64,000 nucleotides of DNA from Bacteroidota bacterium (GCA_016717725.1 JADKFA010000046.1:186001-250000), one strand, 5' to 3'. Positions 1 through 9,608 are shown, numbered from the stretch's first letter. Notes: a model not told the origin generated them from the letters alone. Numbers and translations: made by a program.

Positions 1-668
1 TGATCGGCAGTTGTTGATTGAAATTCGATGGCAATTCTGCCTTCACTGTTTATATATGATTTAAATTCTGAAATGCTATTACTCTGTTCAAGGATACCCG
101 TTGCACTTGCTGGTGTAACAACTTTTGAACTATGGTAAGCATAGTCGTTATTTTCACTACCATTATTATTAGCAGCAATTCCTGCAAAATAAAATGTGAT
201 ATTTCCAATGTTAGTTGAAGGGGCAACCCAATTAAAAGTAAAGATGGCGGAATCAGCATGCATACCACCATTCATTTGATGAACCACATTATTTCTTGTT
301 ACGCCACTTACTGTTTTTGTTTTAATTTGAGTTTTAGCAGAATTGGTAATCACCAATGAACCTGCATTTGCATTGGTTGAAGTAAGTGCTTCAAACCCCA
401 CTCCAAAAAGAGGTCTTCCACTTTGCTTTACTATTACATTCACCGTGTAAGTTTGGCCAGGAACATACTGCCAATTATTCATAGTAGAAGTAACATAAAT
501 AGAACCTGTACCAGAATTTGAATTTCCGAAAGAATTGTGACAGTCATCACAGTTCAATTCACTTGGAGAGCCAGTATATCCAGCCTTTCCATTTTCACTT
601 AATATACCGAAGGCGGTAGACATTACAATTGCAACAATTGCTATTGCCATTAAACGAGCTTTATTCAT
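1..668 (-). CDS. Secreted Reeler / choice-of-anchor-type protein with a haem-like CxxCH motif (partial)
   Basis: The ATG at 668 opens a frame that stays open to the window edge (about 222 residues seen), so the C-terminus is missing. The start MNKARLMAIAIVAIVMS is a signal peptide. Soon after it comes CDDCHNSFGN, a CxxCH c-type haem motif, and then a beta-rich domain (GQTYTVNVIVKQSG, later FNWVAPSTNIGNITFYFAG) that resembles the Reeler / choice-of-anchor V fold of Bacteroidetes cell-surface proteins. Such proteins usually end in a T9SS sorting domain, which would lie outside the window. It follows the OB-fold gene by 41 bases on the same strand, so it is probably the last visible gene of the cytochrome operon. 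The family call is from memory of motif layout; haem binding is inference. Confidence 0.7.
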   Translation of the reverse strand, partial: MNKARLMAIAIVAIVMSTAFGILSENGKAGYTGSPSELNCDDCHNSFGNSNSGTGSIYVTSTMNNWQYVPGQTYTVNVIVKQSGRPLFGVGFEALTSTNANAGSLVITNSAKTQIKTKTVSGVTRNNVVHQMNGGMHADSAIFTFNWVAPSTNIGNITFYFAGIAANNNGSENNDYAYHSSKVVTPASATGILEQSNSISEFKSYINSEGRIAIEFQSTTAD

Positions 669-709
669 TTTTTTATGTTTTGTGTTTTATAATTTGTTTT
701 ATTTTTTAG

Positions 710-1126
710 TTAATTACTTTCCTTCACACATCGAATTAAAATCACATCCATCAAATAGCCTGTGCATAATCCTTTAACTTTCACTGTTTGTCCTTCTGAA
801 TATTGAGAAATATCTAAATCTGTTTGATCCATTTTACAGGTAACGCCAAATAATCCAGAACTGGTTTGCAAAGTAATTGCGACTCCGCTTGTATCAGATA
901 GTACATTTTGAATTTTTCCAGAAACAGAAATTACCTTATTCAAATAAAGTTCATTAGATTTAACTTCATTTTGCTCATACAGTTGAAAGATAGAATCAGC
1001 TGATAAGACTGCGGAAGGTTTTACGTTTTCCAAACTGTCAATTGGTTTATTATACAAATAATATCCTAACACACTAGCAATACTTAAGAGTATTAATAAT
1101 GTCCATCCTAGTTTTTTCATATTCAT
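710..1126 (-). CDS. Membrane-anchored OB-fold protein (tRNA_anti-like)
   Basis: A 138-residue protein with one N-terminal hydrophobic segment (about residues 5-24) followed by a soluble domain. The pattern LYLNKVISVSGKIQNV ... GQTVKVKGLCTGYLMDVIL is typical of the small OB-fold 'tRNA_anti-like' family, which despite the name is mostly found in envelope proteins of unknown role. Its ATG directly follows the stop codon of the cytochrome lipoprotein gene at 1127, with no gap, so the two are almost certainly co-transcribed and translationally coupled. No catalytic residues were recognised. It might serve in haem or redox-protein maturation given its neighbours, but that is inference only. Confidence 0.7.
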   Translation of the reverse strand: MNMKKLGWTLLILLSIASVLGYYLYNKPIDSLENVKPSAVLSADSIFQLYEQNEVKSNELYLNKVISVSGKIQNVLSDTSGVAITLQTSSGLFGVTCKMDQTDLDISQYSEGQTVKVKGLCTGYLMDVILIRCVKESN

Positions 1127-1507
1127 TTAATTCGGTGCTCCTTTATCAATCCACATTTTCAATTTGAGTAAAGTGCAATCGTCTAATTTATTTCCACCTT
1201 GAGGCATTTGTGACCAATTGGGATCATGGCTCATAGATCCATAGAGGGAACCATCATCAACATACAATTTTACATTTGCATAATTACTCAGATCAATATT
1301 TCCACTTGGAGCGGAGCCACTATGACAAGAGTTGCAACTACTATTCATCATAGGAGCAATCGTTAAAGCATACGTAATATTACTCGTATCACAAACTCCA
1401 TTATTGGGATACAACTCCTCTTCAACATCATAATAACAACCTGAAAAAAGGAGTGTTAACAGGGTTACAAGAATTAAAGAATTGGGAAGACGTTTTAATA
1501 GTTCCAC
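1127..1507 (-). CDS. Mono-haem c-type cytochrome lipoprotein
   Basis: 126 residues. A lipoprotein signal peptide ends in LFSGC (Cys at about residue 24), so the mature protein should be lipid-anchored. The domain carries SSCNSCHSGSAPSG (CxxCH haem attachment) and a conserved downstream stretch with a candidate axial Met (SQMPQGG), ending KMWIDKGAPN. The protein closely parallels the C-terminal half of the neighbouring 1553-2287 protein (CDTSN start, CxxCH, an xxMPxx segment, WxxxGAPN end), so the two arose by duplication. Likely an electron carrier in the periplasm or at the surface; partner unknown. Confidence 0.78.
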   Translation of the reverse strand: MELLKRLPNSLILVTLLTLLFSGCYYDVEEELYPNNGVCDTSNITYALTIAPMMNSSCNSCHSGSAPSGNIDLSNYANVKLYVDDGSLYGSMSHDPNWSQMPQGGNKLDDCTLLKLKMWIDKGAPN

Positions 1508-1552
1508 TTTTGTATTAATTTATAGATAAGAAATAGTAAGCAACACATTTTA

Positions 1553-2287
1553 CTAATTATTAGGAGCACCAGCATTCACCCAAATTCTAATTTTTGCGAT
1601 ATCGCAATCGGGTAATTTGGTTGTGTTTTTAGGCATGGCATTCCATCCGGCTGCATGTTCAACAGTACCTAATAAAGAACCATCGATGGCAGAACCCTGA
1701 ATTCCTAAGTAATTCGAGAGATTTACACCGCCTCCAGGGTTCGTGCCTTGATGGCAACCTTGACATTTGTTTTGCATGATGGGTTTAATAACTGCATTAA
1801 ACGTTACGTTTGATGTGTCACAACCTCCATCACAATTTAAGTTTTGGGCTCCTTGTGCAATCCAAGTCTGTATTAATTGAATTTGTTGAGTTGTTAAAAG
1901 AGATGCTGGTGGTGGGGGCATTCTATCATTCGGATCTGAAGTAGTGATCACATCCATAAAATCACCATCATTGGGGTCGCCAGGAACAATAATACCTGAG
2001 TTCATCAATGTTTGATAAGAGGTGATAATAATACCTTCTTCATGAGATGCCACATCATGGCAACCACTTTGAGCGCAGTTTGCAACTAAGAATGGTAATA
2101 TCTGCATATTAAAATAGACAGAATCACTATCGCATGGTAATGTATTCCCGTTTCCATTGTCAATAGGGATAGTTGCTACAATAGGTTGCGGAATTTCATG
2201 CTTACATGAAGCAAAAAGAAATGCTACAATTCCGATGACTATTTTAAGGTCATTTTTGCTGACACCAATTTTTCTTATTCCAATCAT
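1553..2287 (-). CDS. Two-domain c-type cytochrome lipoprotein
   Basis: 244 residues with lipobox FLFASC near residue 28. Two cytochrome-like domains follow. The first has NCAQSGCH, a CX4CH variant of the haem motif, the second has NKCQGCH (CxxCH). Each domain ends in a similar W(I/V)xxGAxN sequence and has a candidate Met ligand (RMPPPP; NAMPKN). The second domain matches the downstream 126-residue cytochrome. It resembles the planctomycete-type cytochrome c domain common in Bacteroidota lipoproteins. It is the first gene of the minus-strand set running to the window start; the 99 bases upstream hold no convincing TAnnTTTG box. CX4CH haem attachment is known in other cytochromes, but here it is only predicted. 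Confidence 0.75.
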   Translation of the reverse strand: MIGIRKIGVSKNDLKIVIGIVAFLFASCKHEIPQPIVATIPIDNGNGNTLPCDSDSVYFNMQILPFLVANCAQSGCHDVASHEEGIIITSYQTLMNSGIIVPGDPNDGDFMDVITTSDPNDRMPPPPASLLTTQQIQLIQTWIAQGAQNLNCDGGCDTSNVTFNAVIKPIMQNKCQGCHQGTNPGGGVNLSNYLGIQGSAIDGSLLGTVEHAAGWNAMPKNTTKLPDCDIAKIRIWVNAGAPNN

Positions 2288-2386
2288 AGTACGAATTTAC
2301 ATTCGCAACTTTCCAAATAAAATTGAAATGTTCTGAACAAGGCAAAAAAAACACTGAACGGGAAAAGAGGGCATTATGAGTTCGGT

Positions 2387-3145
2387 CTAGCCATTTCCTG
2401 TCAGCCAACCCTTAAAATGGGGTGAGCGCTCAGTACTAACGATGGTATCCTCCTTACTTGGAGGTCTTAAAACCACTTTGACTCTAGACTTAGACCAAGC
2501 TAACATCTTATCAATAGCATGAATATTTACAATGAATTGTCGATTTATCCTAAAAAAAACGCTTGGGTCTAACATATGTTCCAACTCATCCAAATTATGA
2601 TCAACAGGATAACGTAAATCCGCATGGGTGCATAGATAATTTATTTTCTCTTGTGTATAAAAGTAAGCAACATCACTTACCTCCACCATTTTTATTGTAT
2701 CGCCATAGCGAATTACTATTCTCTTTTGAAACTCACGTGAATGAAGAGCGAATTTCTTCAACAACGCTTCCATTTGTCTTGCATTTTCCTCATTAAAAGA
2801 ATGCAACTTATCAAAAGCACGTTTTAGTTCATCCATTTTGATGGGCTTCAACAAATAGTCGATACTACTTACTTTAAAAGCATCCAACGCATGTTCATCA
2901 TAAGCTGTAGTAAAAATAACTGGTGTTTTTACTTCTACAAGAGAGAATATTTCAAAGCTTTGTCCATCTGCCAAATTGATATCCATCATGATGACATTAG
3001 GTGCTGGATGTGTTTTTAACCATTCAACCGACGACTTTACACTTACAAATGTACCTACTATTTCCGCGGTGGGTTCGAGTTCCAAAATCATTTTAGTCAA
3101 ACGATCGGAAGCTAATTTTTCATCTTCAATGATTAATACTTTCAT
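2387..3145 (-). CDS. LytTR-family response regulator
   Basis: 252 residues. An N-terminal receiver domain (about 1-115) has the acidic pocket IIEDE (residues 5-9), phospho-acceptor Asp55 in MMDINLADG, Thr79/80 and Lys100 in LLKPIK. A C-terminal LytTR DNA-binding domain (about 140-250) shows FFRINRQFIVNIHAI, the conserved core of that fold. Its first 20 bases overlap the end of the sensor kinase gene, so kinase and regulator are translated together. Known members bind direct repeats upstream of their targets; the targets here cannot be told from sequence. Confidence 0.93.
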   Translation of the reverse strand: MKVLIIEDEKLASDRLTKMILELEPTAEIVGTFVSVKSSVEWLKTHPAPNVIMMDINLADGQSFEIFSLVEVKTPVIFTTAYDEHALDAFKVSSIDYLLKPIKMDELKRAFDKLHSFNEENARQMEALLKKFALHSREFQKRIVIRYGDTIKMVEVSDVAYFYTQEKINYLCTHADLRYPVDHNLDELEHMLDPSVFFRINRQFIVNIHAIDKMLAWSKSRVKVVLRPPSKEDTIVSTERSPHFKGWLTGNG

Positions 3146-6035
3146 TATTCATTTTTATTAGGGGGATTTGAACGACGAATTCATCGTGAATAAAACTCAC
3201 GATCACTTTTTCTCCAGAAACAATATGGAATCTTGAAATAATATTTTGCAATCCGATTCCTGCGCTTGGCTCTGGATGCATTTTTGGACTTAATGTATTT
3301 CGAATAATCAAACTACCATTCTCCTTTACATTCACATAAACGGTAAGAGGAGTTTCATGCGAAACGGCATTGTGTTTAACTGCATTTTCTATTAACAATT
3401 GCAAGGACAAAGGAGGTACACCATACTTAAACCTCCATTCATTAGGAATGTCAATAATCAACTGAAGAGCATCACCAAATCTTTTCTGCTGAAGATAATA
3501 ATAGGTATTTACCATATCCAATTCTTCCTGTAGAGTCACCAAATCTTTATCGCGATGATGAACTAAATTTCTAAAATAGTCAGATAATTTTTCTACATAA
3601 TCAATAGCTGTTTCCTTATCAATCTCAATAATTGCAATAAGAGTATTAAAACTATTAAACAAGAAATGTGGATTTACTTGACTCTTCAATGTGGCGAATT
3701 GATATTCGATTTTTTCCTTCTTCAAACTTTCCATCTTCCTCAAACGAACATCACGATCACGAATTATAAGAATGATAGAAATGGCCACTACTAAAAAAAC
3801 ACCAATAATAAACCAATTTTCTTTCCATGTAGGCTTCATGATTCTAAAACCATAGCTTAACACCTTTTGACTTTTAAACTGCCCTGCAATTCCAGCTATC
3901 ACTTCAAACTTATATGAACCTGGAGGTAAATTAGGAAAAGTAACAATTCGATCTCGAGTCGGAATCCAGGTATTACTGAAACCAACCAATCGATAACGAT
4001 ACGACACTAAATCGGGGTTTGTATACCAGAGACCGATATAATCAAATGAAATATTATTCTGATTATACTCAAAAATAGAATCTTTAATATCTACGCTTTG
4101 TTTCATAAAAGTATACACAGCATTCAGGATTAGATGCGGTTGATAAGATCGTTCTTTAATATAACTATAATAGCGAATTAATTTATTTCGAGAGCCAATC
4201 CATACACCACCTCTACCATCTCTTGTTACGGTATTCAAATCTGCATCAATCGAATTAATTCCCGACTCCGAACTAATTTTTTCAATTTCGAACGTTTTTG
4301 AATTGATAATATCCAATCCCTTTGAATGAATCACGACAATATTTCCAATATTATCGGATTCGATTCCTGAAATATCCAATGCAGACAATCCATTGCTTAA
4401 ATTAAAATTTCGAAAAGATTTACCATCGTATCTAATCAACCCTTGGTGTTGTGTACTAAACCAAATATTTCCAAAGTGATCTTCCGCGATAGAATAAATT
4501 ACTTTTCCATTATTCAAATTTGGAAATTCTTGAATTTTATTATTAGCATACATCACAATTCCTTTCCCATCGGTGCCAAACCACACTCGACCTTTTCTAT
4601 CCATAAAAATTTTATATACAAAACCATTAAACGGCAGCTCAAAATCTTGTTTATTACTAAAGGTATAATTAGGTTCAATTTGATTCAAAGCAGAACTACC
4701 AATATCACATTTCACAATTCCTTCTAAAGTAGCTAACCAAAATGTATTATTATTCCCAGCGATAGAAATAATGTTTGCATTTATCAATCCATCTTTAGTT
4801 GTATATTTTTTTACTCTTCCAGTTATTGGCTCGAGTCGATACAACGCATCATCAAAAGTCCCTACCCAAATAAAACCAAATCTATCTTCATACAACGAGA
4901 CGATATGCAATTTTTTCTTACTAGCATCTAGTGGATACTTCCTTATTCTTTGTTGATCATTTGCCAAATAATCAAAACGAAACAAACCAGAGGGTTTACT
5001 AATCCAGATATAACCATCTTTGCTTGAAGTAACGGCTTGAATACTGTCAATAGTAAAATCACCGACATCACTTACGAATTCCACTTTTTCACCTGGGGAA
5101 TAGATCAGTTTATTATCTCCAATAATCCAAACATTTCCTTCGCGATCACGCATCTGTGCTGTTACTTTTTTATAAGGAAATCCTTTGGACGAATTAAAAT
5201 TCCGGAGACGTCTATCTCCACTAAATTCATATTCCACCATACCAAAACCATCTGTACCCAACCAAAACTCATTTTGCAAAGAAACAATTGAATTCAAAGC
5301 ACCATAATTCCATGTTTTATTAATTTCTATATTTTTAAAAGATTTATCCTGCATATTAAAATGAAACAAACCTTGTTCTTGTAAACCAAGCAACACCTTT
5401 CCATCTGGAAGAATACCAATTGTTTTAACAATATTATCAGGCAATCCATTTTTTGAATTATATACTTTGAAACTGATGGGGTTAGAAGCTGGATTAATTA
5501 CGATTAGACCTGCATCAGTACCAGCAAGAATATATCCGGAAGGATGTTTTACAATCTGATAAATATAGGGATCTGGAATTCCAGAAAGGCGATGCCAATC
5601 CAAACCAATTTTATAAAATATTCCTTCACCATAAGTTGAAACCCAAACTGTTTTATTTTCTAACTCAATAATGGAAGACACGGCGCTTTTAATTGGCGAT
5701 TTTATTATTCTACTTTTCTCTTTTGAATATGCGATGATTGAACCATCTGCCATACAAACCCAAAGTTCATTATTTACATTTTTTATAAATTTTACTTCTT
5801 TAGATAAAATTTTTTCTGGAAAATTAATAAGAGTAAAATCAAATCCATCATATTTAAATAAACCCATATCTGTGCCTACGTAAATAATTTCATCTTTATC
5901 CTGATAAATTGCGGTTGCTTTTACATTATCATTTTGCGGGTCGATATTTAACTCTTTAAAAAAAGGTTGTTGTGCTTTTGTTCCATTCGGGAAAAGCCAA
6001 AGAATAATTATCAAATAAAAATAACGATTCTTCAT
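3126..6035 (-). CDS. Periplasmic-propeller sensor histidine kinase (His_kinase/LytS type)
   Basis: 969 residues. A signal peptide (residues 1-21, ending TKAQ) is followed by repeated two-component-regulator propeller blades (for example VWVSTYGEGIFYK and FWLATLEGIVKCD) to about residue 640, then a Y_Y_Y domain (YRYRLVGFSNTWIP), one membrane helix (WFIIGVFLVVAISIILII), and a cytoplasmic His_kinase domain with VNPHFLFNSFNTL around residue 790 (phospho-acceptor His). The ATPase part has LLIENAVKHN and GIGLQN boxes. This layout resembles Bacteroidetes propeller kinases but lacks the fused AraC output; its partner is the overlapping LytTR regulator. It overlaps the upstream YceI-like gene by four bases (ATGA). 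The ligand of the propeller is unknown. Confidence 0.93.
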   Translation of the reverse strand: MKNRYFYLIIILWLFPNGTKAQQPFFKELNIDPQNDNVKATAIYQDKDEIIYVGTDMGLFKYDGFDFTLINFPEKILSKEVKFIKNVNNELWVCMADGSIIAYSKEKSRIIKSPIKSAVSSIIELENKTVWVSTYGEGIFYKIGLDWHRLSGIPDPYIYQIVKHPSGYILAGTDAGLIVINPASNPISFKVYNSKNGLPDNIVKTIGILPDGKVLLGLQEQGLFHFNMQDKSFKNIEINKTWNYGALNSIVSLQNEFWLGTDGFGMVEYEFSGDRRLRNFNSSKGFPYKKVTAQMRDREGNVWIIGDNKLIYSPGEKVEFVSDVGDFTIDSIQAVTSSKDGYIWISKPSGLFRFDYLANDQQRIRKYPLDASKKKLHIVSLYEDRFGFIWVGTFDDALYRLEPITGRVKKYTTKDGLINANIISIAGNNNTFWLATLEGIVKCDIGSSALNQIEPNYTFSNKQDFELPFNGFVYKIFMDRKGRVWFGTDGKGIVMYANNKIQEFPNLNNGKVIYSIAEDHFGNIWFSTQHQGLIRYDGKSFRNFNLSNGLSALDISGIESDNIGNIVVIHSKGLDIINSKTFEIEKISSESGINSIDADLNTVTRDGRGGVWIGSRNKLIRYYSYIKERSYQPHLILNAVYTFMKQSVDIKDSIFEYNQNNISFDYIGLWYTNPDLVSYRYRLVGFSNTWIPTRDRIVTFPNLPPGSYKFEVIAGIAGQFKSQKVLSYGFRIMKPTWKENWFIIGVFLVVAISIILIIRDRDVRLRKMESLKKEKIEYQFATLKSQVNPHFLFNSFNTLIAIIEIDKETAIDYVEKLSDYFRNLVHHRDKDLVTLQEELDMVNTYYYLQQKRFGDALQLIIDIPNEWRFKYGVPPLSLQLLIENAVKHNAVSHETPLTVYVNVKENGSLIIRNTLSPKMHPEPSAGIGLQNIISRFHIVSGEKVIVSFIHDEFVVQIPLIKMNNESINH

Positions 6036-6586
6036 TTTTGAACTTTCATCTTTGCGGTTAATGACACTTCAATTTCAGGGGCAATTTTTTGCTGGACAAT
6101 ACGAGGGATACGAATATCATGATCACTTAAACTCACTAAAAACTCGGAAGTGAGAAACAATTCAGCACCTTTTATATAAATGACTCCTTTTATTATCCTT
6201 TCCTGACTTATCCCTTTAATATTAAGCACTCCTTTTGCACGAACTGGGTATTTGCCATCCTTATTAAAATCCACTTCATCAATTATTTTTCCTGAGAATG
6301 TACAGTTCGAGAATAAATCCGCTTCCATATAATTTTCATTAAAATGGTCGCGTTGCAATTGGCTATTAAACCCTAAAAATGAATTATTTGCAACACGAAA
6401 TGCCACAGAATGTGTTGCTGGATCAATCAAACCTTTCAACTCTTTTGAACTGGCTTTAATGGTCTCCAAGCTTGCCATGGAAGTAAATTCAATGGTGCCA
6501 TTAACGATTGAATATTTTCCAACAACTTGACTATTAGCAGTTAACGAAGTAAATAAATAAAATAAAGAGAACAACCAAAATCGCAT
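6032..6586 (-). CDS. YceI-like secreted lipid-binding-fold protein
   Basis: About 184 residues from the ATG at 6586, chosen because it begins a clean signal peptide (MRFWLFSLFYLFTSLTANSQ); an upstream ATG at 6622 would put a charged stretch before it. The mature part has YceI features: GKYSIVNGTIEFTS, FNENYMEADLF and a repeating beta pattern (GVLNIKGISQERIIKG, then a late SDHDIRIPR). YceI proteins are lipocalin-like barrels that bind isoprenoid lipids. It is the first gene of an operon with a propeller kinase and a LytTR regulator (ATGA overlap), so its product may be a ligand-binding accessory or a target of the pathway. That link is inference. Confidence 0.8.
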   Translation of the reverse strand: MRFWLFSLFYLFTSLTANSQVVGKYSIVNGTIEFTSMASLETIKASSKELKGLIDPATHSVAFRVANNSFLGFNSQLQRDHFNENYMEADLFSNCTFSGKIIDEVDFNKDGKYPVRAKGVLNIKGISQERIIKGVIYIKGAELFLTSEFLVSLSDHDIRIPRIVQQKIAPEIEVSLTAKMKVQK

Positions 6587-6788
6587 TATTTTAAAAAAAG
6601 GATAGAAATTAAGCTCTTTCATTAAACCAAATTTGGAGTTAGATATGCATCTAAAATAGTCAAATATGTTTAGAATCAATTTGAATTACTTTCTCTACGA
6701 GGAGTTCGAGTAGTTGAACTAGTAAAATAAAGGGTTAAAAGAGTATGAAAATAAAACAAATTTCCTATTTCTTCCCAAGATACATTAG

Positions 6789-6796
6789 TACTTTCG
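6789..6796 (+). promoter_or_regulatory. -7 box before the sulfation operon
   Basis: TACTTTCG matches the Bacteroidetes -7 consensus TAnnTTTG in seven of eight positions, 66 bases before the ATG of the first sulfotransferase gene. No clear -33 element was seen. It lies in the divergent gap between the YceI operon and the sulfation operon. Confidence 0.45.
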
Positions 6797-6862
6797 CAGT
6801 CGAGCAATTCTCGATATCAAGAACAAAATTGCTTTTCCTACGTATTATAGGTTATTAAATTT

Positions 6863-7804
6863 ATGAGCTCCAGATTACCTAATCTAATTATCGGTGGTGT
6901 ACACAAAGCAGGCACTACGTCCTTGTTTGTTTATCTATCTAAACACCCTGAGGTAGGGGCATCGCATATTAAAGAAATTGGGTATTTTATGCCTTTACGT
7001 GAAGGTAATCCGTTACCTCCTATTGAAAGTTACATGTCCTATTTTTCCCATTGTACGAATGAGAGCTATGTGATGGAGGCAAGTCCGAGTTATATTTATG
7101 GCAAGGAAAAAATTGCAGAAGCTATTCAACAACAGTGTGGCCAAGCCAAAATCATTATGATTTTACGAGAGCCAATTGATCGCTTAGGCTCTTTTTACAA
7201 TCATATTCGTTCTAAGGCGATGCTAGAAGAAAATGTGGATATGTATTCCTTTATTCAACAATCATTAGCGGGGATAAAAGATCATAGTAAACAAGATTAT
7301 TTTACAAGGGGAGTAAGAGAAGGATTTTATTGCGATTATCTTGGTCCTTGGTTTGAAAAATATGGTAATGATTTAAAGATTGTCTTTTTTGATGATCTAA
7401 AGACTCGTCCGATGGAATTAACTCAAGAAATTTGTGAATGGCTAGGGCTTTCTACGGAGGTTTTTAAAGAAAGTGATTTCACCGTTGAAAATAAAACGGT
7501 TTATTATAAAAACAAAACGATGCACAAAATGATTCTTGCAGTCAATAAAAAACTGGAAGCTTTTTGGAGACGAAACCACAGCTTAAAGAAAAAGCTACGC
7601 TCCATTTATTATATTTTTAATGCGAACGCTTCATCGGGTGAAACCATCGATTCTCGCACACAAAAATTACTAGATGAAATTTATACGCCCTATAATTATC
7701 AGTTATTAAAAATGCTTCAACAGCAGGGATACAAGCAACTCCCCTCTTGGCTAACTGAATCGGAAAGCAAAAACAAGAAGATGTTAACGGAGGCTCAACA
7801 CTAA
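6863..7804 (+). CDS. PAPS-dependent sulfotransferase
   Basis: 313 residues. The 5'-phosphosulfate-binding loop is at residues 11-20 (GGVHKAGTTS, with Lys15), and the 3'-phosphate-binding motif is LREPIDRLGSFYNH at about residues 105-118. These identify a PAPS-dependent sulfotransferase of the heparan-sulfate / carbohydrate type. The gene is six bases upstream of the SLC13 permease gene and heads the operon that makes PAPS, so donor synthesis and use are genetically linked. The acceptor is unknown; a glycan is likely because four more sulfotransferases sit in the polysaccharide locus at 38626-43799. Confidence 0.88.
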   Translation: MSSRLPNLIIGGVHKAGTTSLFVYLSKHPEVGASHIKEIGYFMPLREGNPLPPIESYMSYFSHCTNESYVMEASPSYIYGKEKIAEAIQQQCGQAKIIMILREPIDRLGSFYNHIRSKAMLEENVDMYSFIQQSLAGIKDHSKQDYFTRGVREGFYCDYLGPWFEKYGNDLKIVFFDDLKTRPMELTQEICEWLGLSTEVFKESDFTVENKTVYYKNKTMHKMILAVNKKLEAFWRRNHSLKKKLRSIYYIFNANASSGETIDSRTQKLLDEIYTPYNYQLLKMLQQQGYKQLPSWLTESESKNKKMLTEAQH

Positions 7805-7810
7805 ATTACG

Positions 7811-9586
7811 ATGGATACACAAATTCTCATTGTTACTTGTGTTGTGCTTGGCATGGTCATCGCACTTTACAAAGAAATCATTAAACCGGTAATGGTTTTT
7901 GTGGTTGCTATTACATTATTAATGGCCACCAACATTATCAATCCGAAAGAAGCGCTTGGTGGATTTGCGAATGAACAAATTGCGGTAATTTTTCTATTAT
8001 TAATTATAAGCGATGTTATTAAAAGATCAACTGCACTCGACTTTTCCATTTCTAGATTGTTTAGACCGAATTTGAGTTATGGAGCTTTTATTTTTAGAAT
8101 GACAACATCTGTATCGAGCATTTCGGCCTTTGTCAATAACACACCACTAGTTGCCTTAATGATGCCTTATGTTTACGATTGGGCAAAAAAGAAAAAAATA
8201 AATCCATCCAAAGTATTAATGCCACTATCAATGGCTGCAATCATAGGTGGTACTGTTACTTTAATAGGTACTTCCACGAATTTAGTTGTAAGTGGTTTAG
8301 CGACCGACGCAGGACTACCTCCATTAAAAATGTTTGATTTCACCCCTATTGGATTTCCGATCATGATTTTAATAATTATTTACATGATTGTTTTCAGTAA
8401 AAAGCTGTTACCTGATAGAACGGATGCATTGATGGATTTTAATGCACATGCAAGACAGTATTTAATTGAAACAAAAGTTCCTCCTACATCCATTTACGTG
8501 GGGAAATCATTAGATGACAATAAGCTTCGTCAACTTAGAGGATTATATGTAGTAGAAATTATTCGTGAAAGCAAAACGATAGCTCCTGTTTCTCCCAAGG
8601 AAATTATTCGAGAAAATGATGTCCTAATATTTGCTGGTGAAACGGATACCGTAATTGACTTATTAAACAATCAAACCGATTTAGTTACAGCGGATTATTC
8701 TGACTATCCTTTAACTGGTAAGGTCGAAGTTGTAGAGACCATTATTTCACCAAATTCATCTTTAATTAATAAACCCATCAACAAAACCAATTTTCGTGAG
8801 ATGTATGATGCTGGTATTATTGCTGTGAATCGTGATGGTGAAAAAATTAGTGGAAAAGTTGGAGATATAGAATTAAAAAATGGCGATTTACTTTTAGTGG
8901 TTGCAGGAAAAGAATTTCGAAAACGTGCTGAACAAAATCGTGACTTGATACTTGTTTCTAAAAAACGTGAAATCAATAATTCACACAAGAGCAGAATTAA
9001 ATGGATTCTATTAGCCATTGCGGCTTCTTTCATTTTAGAAGCGACGGATACAATGAGTTTATTTATGTCATTATTTATTATCACTGGAAGCTTAGCTTTG
9101 GCCGGTTTTATAAATGTTGATGATGTTAAAAAATCATTGGATCTTGAATTGTTAGTAATGCTAGCTCTATCTATTGGTATTGGAAAAGCAATTTCAAATT
9201 CAGGAGCCGATCAAATTTTTGCAAAGGAAGTAATTGGAATCACGAATAGCTTGCATCCAACGCTGGGAGTAATCTTAGGACTTTACTTAGTGACAAATAT
9301 CTTAACCATGTTCGTCACCAATGCGGCAGCTGTAGCCATTACATTTCCCATTGCGGTAGCAACAGGGCTTCAAATTGGAATGCATGACGTAACACCGTTA
9401 TTACTTACCATTGCATTTGCCAGCTCTGCAGATTTCATTACTCCTTTTGGTTATCAAACCAACTTGATGGTTTTTGGACCAGGAGGGTATCGATTTTCTG
9501 ATTATGTACGATACGGTTTTATCCCCACTTTAATCTATATGACAATGACCATTTTTGGAATTGCATATTGGTATGATCTTATTTAA
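7811..9586 (+). CDS. SLC13-family anion permease with two RCK_C domains, probable sulfate importer
   Basis: 591 residues. Two blocks of membrane helices flank a soluble middle part (about residues 205-375) with two TrkA-C/RCK_C domains (KSLDDNKLRQLRGLYVVEI and a second copy at about residues 300-370). Family motifs include VNNTPLVALMMP and GTSTNLVVSG in the first half and FVTNAAAVAITFPIA and GYQTNLMVFGPGGY in the second; these paired Asn-Thr sites bind sodium and anion in DASS transporters. SLC13 proteins with RCK_C domains are usual neighbours of cysDNC in Bacteroidota, which supports sulfate as substrate. It is 22 bases upstream of the cysC start. Confidence 0.88.
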   Translation: MDTQILIVTCVVLGMVIALYKEIIKPVMVFVVAITLLMATNIINPKEALGGFANEQIAVIFLLLIISDVIKRSTALDFSISRLFRPNLSYGAFIFRMTTSVSSISAFVNNTPLVALMMPYVYDWAKKKKINPSKVLMPLSMAAIIGGTVTLIGTSTNLVVSGLATDAGLPPLKMFDFTPIGFPIMILIIIYMIVFSKKLLPDRTDALMDFNAHARQYLIETKVPPTSIYVGKSLDDNKLRQLRGLYVVEIIRESKTIAPVSPKEIIRENDVLIFAGETDTVIDLLNNQTDLVTADYSDYPLTGKVEVVETIISPNSSLINKPINKTNFREMYDAGIIAVNRDGEKISGKVGDIELKNGDLLLVVAGKEFRKRAEQNRDLILVSKKREINNSHKSRIKWILLAIAASFILEATDTMSLFMSLFIITGSLALAGFINVDDVKKSLDLELLVMLALSIGIGKAISNSGADQIFAKEVIGITNSLHPTLGVILGLYLVTNILTMFVTNAAAVAITFPIAVATGLQIGMHDVTPLLLTIAFASSADFITPFGYQTNLMVFGPGGYRFSDYVRYGFIPTLIYMTMTIFGIAYWYDLI

Positions 9587-9608
9587 ATTAAACATTGAAA
9601 TTCGACAA

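Noticed and set aside
9555..9608. Earlier ATG for cysC within the permease gene
   Set aside because: It would add 18 residues not seen in APS kinases; the ATG at 9609 gives the normal start.
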